DNA of 64,000 bases from Geomonas limicola (GTDB taxonomy: Bacteria; Desulfobacterota; Desulfuromonadia; Geobacterales; Geobacteraceae), in the NCBI RefSeq assembly GCF_014193675.1, contig NZ_BLXZ01000001.1, forward strand, positions 496,001 through 560,000. The letters are read 5' to 3'. How positions within the stretch are numbered: position 1 is the first letter of the stretch; each line of letters begins with the position of its first letter. The translations under genes and the position numbers were made by a program. Positions 54,152-62,007 of this stretch are shown here, piece after piece. Under the pieces are notes generated by a model, which was not told where the DNA came from, searched no databases, and saw only the letters and a program-made list of their open reading frames with translations.

Positions 54152-55420
54152 ATGCCGATGCTGCTGGGGAGCAAAGGGAGCGACGTACTATCGTGGCGGG
54201 CCAGCACGGAACTGCTGGCGGGGCTTAAGGACGCCCTGACCCGACACTGGGAGCAAAGCCCGGTGCACTCGGCCGAGTCGTTGCTCGAGCAGTTCATCGC
54301 CGCCCTGGACCAGGAGCTCGCCTTCGACAAGCGCCTGGAAACCGCGCGGGCGGCCCTGGAGCGGGATCTCGAGGCCGCGGCCACCGCGGCCGACCTGCTG
54401 CTGGCCGCGGGACGGTTCCGCGACGCGATCACCCGGCACTTCAAGAGGCGCCGTTCGGTGCTCGCCCTCTGCGGGCTTTGCAACACCCTGCACGACCTTC
54501 TGGTGTCCCGGGCCGTCACCCTGGTCCAGGAGCGCCTGAGCGCCTCGGGTCGTGCCGGCGCGCCCCCCTGCGCCCTCCTGGTGGCCGGCGACCGGGGCCG
54601 GGGGGAGAGCACCCTTTTCTCCCGTAACCGCTACTACCTGCTGCACGACGGCGCCCCGCGCCTGAACCAGTTCCGCGACCAGCTCGAGGGGCTTTTCCAG
54701 GAGCTCGGCCTGGTCGACCCTGAGCGCCCCCTCTGGCACGGCTCGCTCAGGGAGTGGCAGGCCCAGTTCGAGTTGGTGCCCGCGCCCAGCGTACCCCCAC
54801 CACAGGAAGAGTTTCTCGCCGCCCTCCCCCCGTTTGCCGCCCCCAACAAGAGCACAGCCCCGGTACGCGCCGAGCGCGACTGGCTGATCGGCCTGGCCGA
54901 CCTGGGGTACCTGTGGGGGAGTGAGCAGCTGGCCTCCCCGACCCTCGAGGCGGCGGCAGCGGCGCTGGCCGCCGAGCGCGACAGCGAGTGGTTCCTGCAG
55001 TACGCACGTCGCGGCATCTCGCAACCGCTGGGAGTCGGGCGTTTCGGCCGCTGGCGCCTGGAGCGCAGCGGCGAGCGGCGCGCCCTGCTCGACCTCAAGC
55101 GCTACGCCCTGGATCCCGTGCAGGGGACCCTGCGCATCCTTGCCCTGGCCGCGGGGTCGACCCGGACCGGAAGCGTGGCGCGCCTCACCTTTCTCCTGGA
55201 GCGGGGCATCCTCGACGTGGACCTGGCCGGACGACTTTTGAACGGCTACCAGTGCATCATGCAGCTCAAGGTGCTCCTGGAGATCCGGGGAGCGCGCAAC
55301 GGCCTGTTCCTGAACCCCGAGGAGTTCAGCGACGAGACCGAGACGCGCTTTCGCGCCGCCCTTGAGGCCGTGCTCGGCCTGCAGAAACTGGGCTACCAGT
55401 TCCTCATCGGACCGGTGTAG
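54152..55420 (+). CDS. DUF294-like protein with degenerate nucleotidyltransferase site
   Basis: 422 aa, same length class and order as the protein at 50762. The segment aligned with MGSDGREEQTLITDQDYLIV reads VAGDRGRGESTLFSRNRYYL: Arg-x-Glu-Gln becomes Arg-Gly-Glu-Ser and Asp-Gln-Asp becomes Arg-Asn-Arg, so the metal-binding acids are gone. The C-terminal domain is better kept (LLNGYQCIMQLKVLLEIRGA, NPEEFSDETETRFRAALEAV). It follows the second symporter as the intact one follows ActP. Probably a non-catalytic regulator or pseudoenzyme. GGAG lies before ATG 54152. Confidence 0.8.
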   Translation: MPMLLGSKGSDVLSWRASTELLAGLKDALTRHWEQSPVHSAESLLEQFIAALDQELAFDKRLETARAALERDLEAAATAADLLLAAGRFRDAITRHFKRRRSVLALCGLCNTLHDLLVSRAVTLVQERLSASGRAGAPPCALLVAGDRGRGESTLFSRNRYYLLHDGAPRLNQFRDQLEGLFQELGLVDPERPLWHGSLREWQAQFELVPAPSVPPPQEEFLAALPPFAAPNKSTAPVRAERDWLIGLADLGYLWGSEQLASPTLEAAAAALAAERDSEWFLQYARRGISQPLGVGRFGRWRLERSGERRALLDLKRYALDPVQGTLRILALAAGSTRTGSVARLTFLLERGILDVDLAGRLLNGYQCIMQLKVLLEIRGARNGLFLNPEEFSDETETRFRAALEAVLGLQKLGYQFLIGPV

Positions 55421-55432
55421 GGGGAATCCGCC

Positions 55433-56230
55433 ATGCGCATTTCCATCTCTGCCGGTACGCTGTTCATCTTCCCGCTGGAAAAGGTCTTCGATATCGCCGC
55501 GCAGGTGGGGTTCGACGGGGTTGAACTGGTGATCAACCAGGAGTTTCAGAAGGTAAACTGCCGCAGGCTCATCCAGCGCCTGGCGGAGGTCCACCCCATC
55601 CTCTCCATCCACGCCCCCTTCATGCCGCTGGACGGCTGGGGGAACCCCAGTGATTCGCTGAAGCGCTCGGTGGAGCTCGCCGGAGAGTGCGGCATTCCGC
55701 TGGTCAACTTTCACCCCCCCTCCTGGCTGGGGTGCGAGCTGGGCTACTGGCGCTGGTTGTACCGCATCGGGGATTTTCAGAGGGAGATCGGGGGGGACCG
55801 GGTCACGCTTACCCTGGAGAACATGCCGTGGACCGGCAAGTACCGGATAAACGGCTACATCCTCTCGGACACCCGGAAGATGATCGAGTTTTTAAACGCC
55901 CACAACGTCTATCTCACCTTCGACTGCACGCACATGGGGTCGGGGCGGGCCAACTTCATCAACGACTTCTACCTGTTCTACAACTCCGGGCGCATCCGCA
56001 ACATCCACTTCTCGGACTACGGTCACGGCCGGCAGCACCTGCTGCCGGGTCACGGCATCCTGCCGCTCACCCGTTTCTTGAACCACCTGAGAAACACCGA
56101 CTACAACGACACGGTGACCCTCGAACTCTCCCCCCACGAGTTCCCGAAAGGGGAGCAGATCATCATCGAGAGCCTCAAAGAGATTCTCGCCTACCTAAGG
56201 GCAGAGACCGAGCGTCCCGCTACCCCCTGA
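55433..56230 (+). CDS. TIM-barrel protein of the AP-endonuclease-2 / sugar isomerase family
   Basis: 265 aa. Motifs of the xylose-isomerase-like barrel: VGFDGVELVIN (Glu on beta strand), SIHAPF, LVNFHPP, LTLENMPW (metal Glu), LTFDCTHMGSG (metal Asp and His), IRNIHFSDYGHGRQHLLPGHG (metal His/Asp) and VTLELSP (last Glu). The set is complete, so an active metal-dependent isomerase, epimerase or endonuclease is expected; which one is open. It starts 12 bp after the degenerate DUF294 gene and its end overlaps the convergent uspA by 11 bp. Confidence 0.86.
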   Translation: MRISISAGTLFIFPLEKVFDIAAQVGFDGVELVINQEFQKVNCRRLIQRLAEVHPILSIHAPFMPLDGWGNPSDSLKRSVELAGECGIPLVNFHPPSWLGCELGYWRWLYRIGDFQREIGGDRVTLTLENMPWTGKYRINGYILSDTRKMIEFLNAHNVYLTFDCTHMGSGRANFINDFYLFYNSGRIRNIHFSDYGHGRQHLLPGHGILPLTRFLNHLRNTDYNDTVTLELSPHEFPKGEQIIIESLKEILAYLRAETERPATP

Positions 56231-56675
56231 CCACGTAGACCGAACACTTCGCATCGCGCACCACCTTGTGCGAGACACTCCCCAAAAGTTTCCGCTTCAG
56301 AAAACCCTTTCCGGTGCTGCCGATCACGATGACGTCGATCTCCTCCTTCTCCGCGAAGTGCAGGAGCTCCTGGGCCGGGTCGCCGTAGACCACCGCCATC
56401 TCCAGCGGCACCCCCATCTCGCCGGCGATCTTCTCGATAACGAAGAAGATCCGCTCCTTCAACTCGGCCCACTGTTCCTGCTCGGTGATCGGGCGGTTCG
56501 GCACGAAATCGGTGAAGGTGCTGCGCGGCGCGTTGGGAAGTACCAGGAGCCCGTACACCTTGCTCTTGAACTGGCTCGGGATTCCCGCGGCAAAGCGGAT
56601 CGCCTCCTCGGCGGCCTTGTCGGAAAGCGGCGAGCCGTCCACGGCTACCAGGATCTTCTTGCGCAGATTGAGCAT
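56220..56675 (-). CDS. Universal stress protein, ATP-binding UspA type
   Basis: 151 aa single Usp domain. Nucleotide-binding pattern: ILVAVDGSPLSDKAAEEA at the N-terminus and IGSTGKGFLKRKLLGSVSHK at the C-terminus, which fits the G-x2-G-x9-G-S signature of ATP-binding members. Ends VYVVRG. The stop lies inside the last codons of the convergent TIM-barrel gene (11-bp overlap), so transcripts of the two are antisense at their ends. Confidence 0.92.
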   Translation of the reverse strand: MLNLRKKILVAVDGSPLSDKAAEEAIRFAAGIPSQFKSKVYGLLVLPNAPRSTFTDFVPNRPITEQEQWAELKERIFFVIEKIAGEMGVPLEMAVVYGDPAQELLHFAEKEEIDVIVIGSTGKGFLKRKLLGSVSHKVVRDAKCSVYVVRG

Positions 56676-56820
56676 TCGGGGTCACCTCGTAGGTAGGTGC
56701 AACACCAGGAGTTGGCTCGGCAAAAAACGGCTCCACTATAAAACATGTCCTTCGATTTTTCAAACAGGTATTTCGGTGAGCTGACACGAGAGGGTGAGGC
56801 AGGGGAACGGGAGAGGACGC

Positions 56821-56850
56821 GGCTGTGCTGCCAGGTTCGGCAGCACAGCC
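56821..56850. terminator. Perfect 12-bp hairpin after the NarL-type regulator
   Basis: GGCTGTGCTGCC-AGGTTC-GGCAGCACAGCC. It lies 36 bp after the stop of the gene at 56886 (minus strand). No T run follows, so it may act as an mRNA-end stabiliser or a Rho-assisted stop. Confidence 0.55.
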
Positions 56851-56885
56851 AGTCGGTGGGGTGGCACCCGGGGGTGCCCTGAGGG

Positions 56886-57524
56886 CTAGTCGGCCAGTCC
56901 GTGCTTGATGGCGTACTTGATGAGCTCCGCGTTGTTGGAGAGCTTCAGCTTGGTAAGCACCCGCGAGCGGTAGGTGCTCACGGTCTTGATGCTGAGCGAG
57001 AGCTCGTCGGCAATCTGCGACGGGGTCTTGCCGGACCCGATCATGCGCAGGAACTGCGCCTCGCGACTGGAAAGCGCGTCGTGGGGGAGAGCCCCCTTGT
57101 CGAGGCCGGAACCCAGGTGCACCGCCACCGTCTCGGCAAGCGAGGGGCTGATGTAGCGCCCGCCGGACAGCACTTTCTGCACAGCGGCCTCGATCTCATC
57201 ACTGGCGCTTTCCTTGGTAAGGTACCCGCAGGCGCCCAGGCTCAGGGCCCGGATCGCATAGTCCTCTTCGGGGTACATGCTGAGCATCACCACCGGCAGG
57301 GCGGGCTGTTCGCGGTTCAGCTGTTTCAGGACGTCCAGGCCGCTGCGCCCGGGAAGCGAGATGTCCAAAAGCACCATGTCGTACTTGCGGGACGCCACCT
57401 TTTTGAGCGCTTCCTCGCCGTTGGACGCTTCGTCGCAGCTGATACCCAGGCGGGTATCCTCGAGGCTCCGGATCACCCCTTTGCGCAGAATCGCGTGGTC
57501 GTCGACTATTAAAATAGTATGCAT
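56886..57524 (-). CDS. NarL/LuxR-family response regulator 1
   Basis: 212 aa: receiver with Asp54 (MVLLDISLPGRSG) and KES (YLTKESA), and a C-terminal LuxR HTH (LSSREAQFLRMIGSGKTPSQ, IADELSLSIKTVSTYRSRVL). Start at ATG 57524 (GAGGATAGAGCCT before it); the longer open frame adds 16 residues without support. It follows regulator 2 by 168 bp and is very similar to it in sequence, so the pair arose by duplication. Confidence 0.92.
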   Translation of the reverse strand: MHTILIVDDHAILRKGVIRSLEDTRLGISCDEASNGEEALKKVASRKYDMVLLDISLPGRSGLDVLKQLNREQPALPVVMLSMYPEEDYAIRALSLGACGYLTKESASDEIEAAVQKVLSGGRYISPSLAETVAVHLGSGLDKGALPHDALSSREAQFLRMIGSGKTPSQIADELSLSIKTVSTYRSRVLTKLKLSNNAELIKYAIKHGLAD

Positions 57525-57692
57525 AGGCTCTATCCTCTCTTGGTAAGCTCGAGTACGGCCGAGTCCGGGCAATGTGTGCGGCGGGTCGGTCCTTGGTGAC
57601 TTTCCATCAATAGCACCCCTGAACGCAAAAGTGAATCAGAGCTCAGCTGTATTTGGGAGTGGATTGCGCGAAGCGTCGCGTAAGGAAAAGAC

Positions 57693-58331
57693 CTACTCTT
57701 CGGGATGTTGAGTGATCCAGTACCCGATCAACTCCGCGTTGCTGCGCAGCCGCAGTTTCTCCAGCACCCGGCTGCGTACCGTACTGATGGTCTTGACACT
57801 GAGGGAGAGTTCGTTGGCGATCTCGTTGGTGGTACGCCCCGCCGCCAGGAGTGAGACGAACTGGCACTCGCGGTCGGAGAGCTGCCGGTGCAACGGTGCC
57901 CCCTGGGGTTCCTCCACCAGGGCCTCGGCCAAGAGGTCCGCCTGGCTCGGGGTGATGTAGCGGCCACCGGAGAGCACCTTCTCGGCCGCGGCCTGAAGTT
58001 CCTCGGCAGCACTACCCTTGTTGAGGTACCCCGCGGCACCGCCACGCAGGGCACGCACCGCGTAGTGTTCCTCGGGGTACATGCTGAGCACCAGGACCGG
58101 AAGCTTGGGGTTCAGGCGGTGCAGCTGTTTCAAAAGGTCGAGCCCGTTGCGCCCGGGAAGGGAAAGATCCAGGAGCACCATATCGAAGGGGTGGGCGGCG
58201 ATCCGCTCCAGGGCCTCGGCGCCGCTGGCGGCTTCCTCTATGGCCACCGGCTTCGGCAACAGGTCCTGCAAGAGCCGGATAATCCCCAGGCGCACGATGG
58301 CATGATCTTCCACGATGAGAATCTGTTTCAC
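57693..58331 (-). CDS. NarL/LuxR-family response regulator 2
   Basis: 212 aa, the same length as regulator 1 and alignable end to end: Asp55 (MVLLDLSLPGRNG), LSMYPEEHYAVRALRGGAAG and YLNKGSA, HTH IANELSLSVKTISTVRSRVL. Its start lies one base after the kinase stop, so it is probably the direct partner of that kinase. Confidence 0.92.
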   Translation of the reverse strand: MKQILIVEDHAIVRLGIIRLLQDLLPKPVAIEEAASGAEALERIAAHPFDMVLLDLSLPGRNGLDLLKQLHRLNPKLPVLVLSMYPEEHYAVRALRGGAAGYLNKGSAAEELQAAAEKVLSGGRYITPSQADLLAEALVEEPQGAPLHRQLSDRECQFVSLLAAGRTTNEIANELSLSVKTISTVRSRVLEKLRLRSNAELIGYWITQHPEE

Positions 58332-59783
58332 CTAACCTCCATTCTCGGCCACCAGGACCGAGTCAATCGGGACCGTCAGGGTAACGGTAGTACCTTTACC
58401 GGGGCGACCGGTAATCTCCAGCTCCCCTTGACACAGCCTGGCACGCTCCTGCATCCCCATGACGCCGTAGGCCGTGGTGGAACCGATCTCCTCGGGAGAG
58501 ATCCCCGAACCGTTGTCGGCAATCTCCAGCTCGAGGTACCCCTCTCCGAAGTAGAGCGATACCTCCACGAGGGTTGCGTGGGCGTGACGCAGGATGTTGG
58601 TCATCGCCTCCTGGAAGATACGCATCACGGCCGTAGCGGTCTTCTCATCCAGGGGGTGCGCCCCCTCGGGCGGCAGGTAGCGGCACTCGAGGCCGCTGCG
58701 CTTGCGGAACTGGCGCACCTGCCATTCGATCGCGGCAACCAGACCCAGGTTGTCCAACAGGGGGGGGCGCAATTCGGCGGTGATGTGCTGTGCCTTGGCA
58801 ATCAGGTAGTCGAGCCCCTTGCGCATCTCGGTGAGGCGTTCTTTCAATTCCGGGTGCGGCTTGGCCACGCGGTTTTGGATCCAGGAGAGATCGAGCTTGA
58901 GCGCCGTGAGGGACTGTCCCACCTCGTCGTGGATTTCGCGGGAGATGGCCAGCCGTTCCTGCTCCCGAACCGTTTCCAGGTGCGCGTTCAGGTCGCTCAT
59001 CTTCTCGTGGAGTCGTTTCAGGTCTTCCTGGGTTTTCTTTTGATCAGTGATGTCGCGTACCGTCCCGATCAACCGCAACGACTTGCCGCTTGCGTCGTAG
59101 CTGGGCCGGCCGCTGTCGCTTACCCAGCGCACCAGTCCGTCCGGGCGGATCATCCGGTATTCGGCCACAAAGTCGGCATGGTCGGCAAAGGCTCGGTCGA
59201 TGGCGGCCAACACCCGGGGGAGATCATCCGGGTGCACCATCCTCGTGAAACTGTTCACCGTACCGTCGAAGTTCGCGGAACCGTGCATGGCGAGGCACTG
59301 GGGCGACCAATACACCGCGTTGGTCTGCACGTCCCACTCCCACACTCCCATCTGGGTGGCATTCAAAGCGATGTTGAGCCGCTCCTCGCTGCTGCGCAAG
59401 GCAGCCTCGGCCTGTTTCAGCGCCGAGATGTCGCGTCCCACCGCCTGCACCTCGATCAGGTGTCCCTTTTTGTCGAAGAAACCGCGGTTCACGAACTGAA
59501 ACCAGTGTACGGCTCCGGTTCCGGAGTAGACGCGGTTTTCCACCACGACCACCGGGTGGTCCGGGGACAGGGTGGCAAGCTTCGCCTCGATCATCGGGAT
59601 ATCTTCGGCGTAGGCTACCGGCTGCCACCTGCTCCCCAGAAGTTCCTCGCTCGACTTTCCGAAGAAGCGGCAGTAAACCTCGTTGACGAAGCTGTAGGTG
59701 CCGTCAGCGTTGAAGCGGCTGATGACCTCGGTGAGATCCTCGACAACCAGGCGGTAACGATCCTCGTCGTTTGAACACTTCAT
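58332..59783 (-). CDS. Cytoplasmic PAS-PAS histidine kinase, NarX-type
   Basis: 483 aa without TM segments. PAS domain 1 (~5-128) and PAS domain 2 with PAC (~132-258), a coiled coil, then HisKA_3 with H-box ISREIHDEVGQSLTALKLDL and the HATPase domain (EAMTNILRHAHATLVEV, IADNGSGISPEE, GVMGMQERARLCQGEL). This is the NarX/DegS class that feeds NarL-type regulators, here two of them. The signal is probably intracellular (redox, haem or small ligand; not readable). Confidence 0.93.
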   Translation of the reverse strand: MKCSNDEDRYRLVVEDLTEVISRFNADGTYSFVNEVYCRFFGKSSEELLGSRWQPVAYAEDIPMIEAKLATLSPDHPVVVVENRVYSGTGAVHWFQFVNRGFFDKKGHLIEVQAVGRDISALKQAEAALRSSEERLNIALNATQMGVWEWDVQTNAVYWSPQCLAMHGSANFDGTVNSFTRMVHPDDLPRVLAAIDRAFADHADFVAEYRMIRPDGLVRWVSDSGRPSYDASGKSLRLIGTVRDITDQKKTQEDLKRLHEKMSDLNAHLETVREQERLAISREIHDEVGQSLTALKLDLSWIQNRVAKPHPELKERLTEMRKGLDYLIAKAQHITAELRPPLLDNLGLVAAIEWQVRQFRKRSGLECRYLPPEGAHPLDEKTATAVMRIFQEAMTNILRHAHATLVEVSLYFGEGYLELEIADNGSGISPEEIGSTTAYGVMGMQERARLCQGELEITGRPGKGTTVTLTVPIDSVLVAENGG

Positions 59784-60105
59784 GGGGTACCTCGACTGAT
59801 GACAAAAGAACAGGGGGTGGCCACAGAAACAGGTTCTCAGTACTCCCCCACGCTCTCATGTGTCTCTTCAAAGTAGCACAAAGTTTAGTGGTATACAACC
59901 TGCATATTTCTTACAAATACCGTCATCCTATTAGAACCATTAGCACTTCAGCCCCCGAGACCACTCCGGGGTATTCCTGAGACGCACATTGGAACCCCGA
60001 CCCGCGGGGTACTGCGGGCACCGGTTCCCTGTCGCAAGAAAGATCATGATTTGTCCCGGAGAATCCGCTATACTGCGCCCCACTTACCTCCGCCCAGGAT
60101 TTCCC
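59784..60105. other. Divergent promoter region between kinase and TyrR-like gene
   Basis: 322 bp with no gene. For the plus-strand gene there is TATACT at 60069-60074 with no good -35. For the kinase, TTGTAT-N17-TACTTT on the minus strand (59865-59895) is a weak candidate. The sequence near 59880-59945 is AT-rich. Confidence 0.5.
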
Positions 60106-61689
60106 ATGAATACCGTCAAGCTCCAGATTGCCGGCACCGACCGGGTCGGCATCGTCGCCAACATCGCCACGGTCATGTCCGACCGGGGGGCCAACATCCT
60201 CTCCATGGAGGTCGAGGTGGTCGGCGACCGTGCCATCGTTTACCTCGAGGCGCAGCTCACCCCGCCGCTTGACCTCAACGAGCTCTTGACGGGCCTGCGC
60301 ACGATCGCAAGCCTCACCGAGATCTCCCCCATTCATACCCTGCCGCTTGAAAAACGCGAGAAACGGGTGCAGATCGTTCTGGACAACATACGCGACGGTA
60401 TCCTCGCCGTCGACGAGACCGGGAAGATCACCATGGTGAACCAGGTGGCGCGGGAAATCCTCGGTACTCCCGAAGACGACCTGATCGGTCGGGAGCTGCG
60501 TGCACTGGAACTGAGCGGCTCCCGCATCCTCGACTGTCTGACCGGCCCGGGGTACCGCCAGGTGAATCGCGACCTGATCACCGAGCGCGGCCGTTTCCAG
60601 TTTCTGGCGACCGGCAAACCGATCCGGGACTCCCGGGGACAGGTGGTGGGGGCCGTGGAGATCCTCAAGGAGCTGCGCGAGATCAAGGAGATGGCCCATG
60701 CCGTCTCGCACCCCCTCCAGGTGACCTTCCGCGAGATCATCGGCTCGAGCCCCGCCTTGCGCGACGTCATTTCCATCGCCCAGAAGCTCGCCCGCACCGA
60801 CCCGGTGGTCTCCCTGCGTGGCGAAAGCGGCACCGGCAAAGAGCTCTTTGCCAGCGCGATCCACGCGGAAAGCGGCCGCCCGGGCCCCTTTGTGCCGGTG
60901 AACTGCGCGGCACTTCCCGAGACGCTTCTGGAAAGCGAGCTGTTCGGCTACGCCGGCGGTGCCTTCACCGGTGCACGCCGGGAAGGCAAACCGGGACTCT
61001 TCGAGATCGCCCAGGACGGCACCCTGTTCCTCGACGAGATCGCCGAGATCCCGCTTACCCTGCAGGCGAAGATGCTCCGGGTCCTTCAGGAGCGCCGGGT
61101 GCGCCGCATCGGCGGGACTCGGGAGATGCCGGTCAACGTGCGCATCATCACCGCCACCAACAAGAACCTGGAACGGATGATGGATCAGGGGCTTTTCCGT
61201 GAAGACCTCTACTACCGGATCAACGTTTTCCAGATTCAGATACCGGCGTTGCGCGAGCGTATCGAGGACATCGGCCCCCTGGCCGAGCACTTCCTGTTTC
61301 ACCTGAACTCCACCCTGGGAAAGACCGCCCAGCGTCTCGCCCCGGCCGCCCTGGCCAAACTCGCCGGACACCGCTGGCCGGGAAATATCCGCGAGTTGCG
61401 TAACGTCATCGAGCGGGCCTCCATCCTCTGCCCGGGCGCGGTGATCGAGGCGGAGCACGTGCTCTTCGGTGCCGGAGCCCCCGCCGCCCTCGCCGGAGAA
61501 GCGCTACGCAGCGACACGGAGCAGCCCGGCGATTCGCTCGGCCAGCAGGTCGACCAGTTCGAACGCCAGGTCATCTCCCAGAGGCTCCAGATGTCAGGCA
61601 GCATTCGCGAGGCGGCACGGGCCCTCGGGGTGTCGCACACCACCTTGCTGAACAAGATCAAAAAGCTCGGCCTGACACTGGCACGATAA
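60106..61689 (+). CDS. TyrR-like ACT-PAS-AAA+ sigma-54-type activator
   Basis: 527 aa: N-terminal ACT domain (~1-75; IAGTDRVGIVANIATVMSDR), PAS domain (~90-190), AAA+ core with GESGTGKE, canonical GAFTGA and GTLFLDEIAEIP, and a C-terminal HTH (GSIREAARALGVSHTTLLNK). This is the TyrR/PhhR layout, in which the ACT domain binds an amino acid. No receiver, so it is not part of a phosphorelay. It lies next to ald, which suggests regulation of alanine catabolism. ATG 60106 is chosen because the ACT domain begins there. Confidence 0.92.
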   Translation: MNTVKLQIAGTDRVGIVANIATVMSDRGANILSMEVEVVGDRAIVYLEAQLTPPLDLNELLTGLRTIASLTEISPIHTLPLEKREKRVQIVLDNIRDGILAVDETGKITMVNQVAREILGTPEDDLIGRELRALELSGSRILDCLTGPGYRQVNRDLITERGRFQFLATGKPIRDSRGQVVGAVEILKELREIKEMAHAVSHPLQVTFREIIGSSPALRDVISIAQKLARTDPVVSLRGESGTGKELFASAIHAESGRPGPFVPVNCAALPETLLESELFGYAGGAFTGARREGKPGLFEIAQDGTLFLDEIAEIPLTLQAKMLRVLQERRVRRIGGTREMPVNVRIITATNKNLERMMDQGLFREDLYYRINVFQIQIPALRERIEDIGPLAEHFLFHLNSTLGKTAQRLAPAALAKLAGHRWPGNIRELRNVIERASILCPGAVIEAEHVLFGAGAPAALAGEALRSDTEQPGDSLGQQVDQFERQVISQRLQMSGSIREAARALGVSHTTLLNKIKKLGLTLAR

Positions 61690-61726
61690 CTTTCCACTGG
61701 TTCATTTTATTGCCACATCGCAAGAT

Positions 61727-61750
61727 ACTGTAAAGACGTGGTTTAGCAGT
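61727..61750. promoter_or_regulatory. TyrR-box-like palindrome upstream of ald
   Basis: ACTGTAAA-GACGTGG-TTTAgCAGT: an imperfect inverted repeat resembling the TGTAAA-N6-TTTACA TyrR box, with one extra base in each of the centre and right arm. About 180 bp upstream of the -24/-12-like element before ald. Confidence 0.45.
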
Positions 61751-61925
61751 TACCACCAGCCATATTGGCACGTTTTCGTTCCATTCCTCAGATACGATAC
61801 CTCACCTCCCACGCCCCCTCAAGCAGGCAATCACTGCTGCACCATTTGAAAAAGAGGTTATATTTAGGTCATTTGCACCACATAACTCAGAAACCGTGTG
61901 GCGAGTCGCGTCCCGTGACGCCTGG

Positions 61926-61942
61926 TTGGCATCCGTCTTGTA
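61926..61942 (+). promoter_or_regulatory. Candidate sigma-54 promoter of ald
   Basis: TTGGCATCCGTCTTGTA: TTGGCA at -24 and TTG at -12 with correct spacing, but GT in place of GC. The predicted transcript start near 61953 would exclude an ATG at 61960 as the start of ald and favour GTG 62008. Confidence 0.45.
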
Positions 61943-62007
61943 AACAGGAGCGTCAGACAATGACAGCGCCCCTTGCGGGCAATTCCAGTGAAGAAGGAGA
62001 AGCGATC

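Noticed and set aside
61765..61782. TTGGCACGTTTTCGTTCC upstream of ald as a sigma-54 promoter
   Set aside because: The -24 half is perfect but GC is missing at -12; the element at 61926 fits better.
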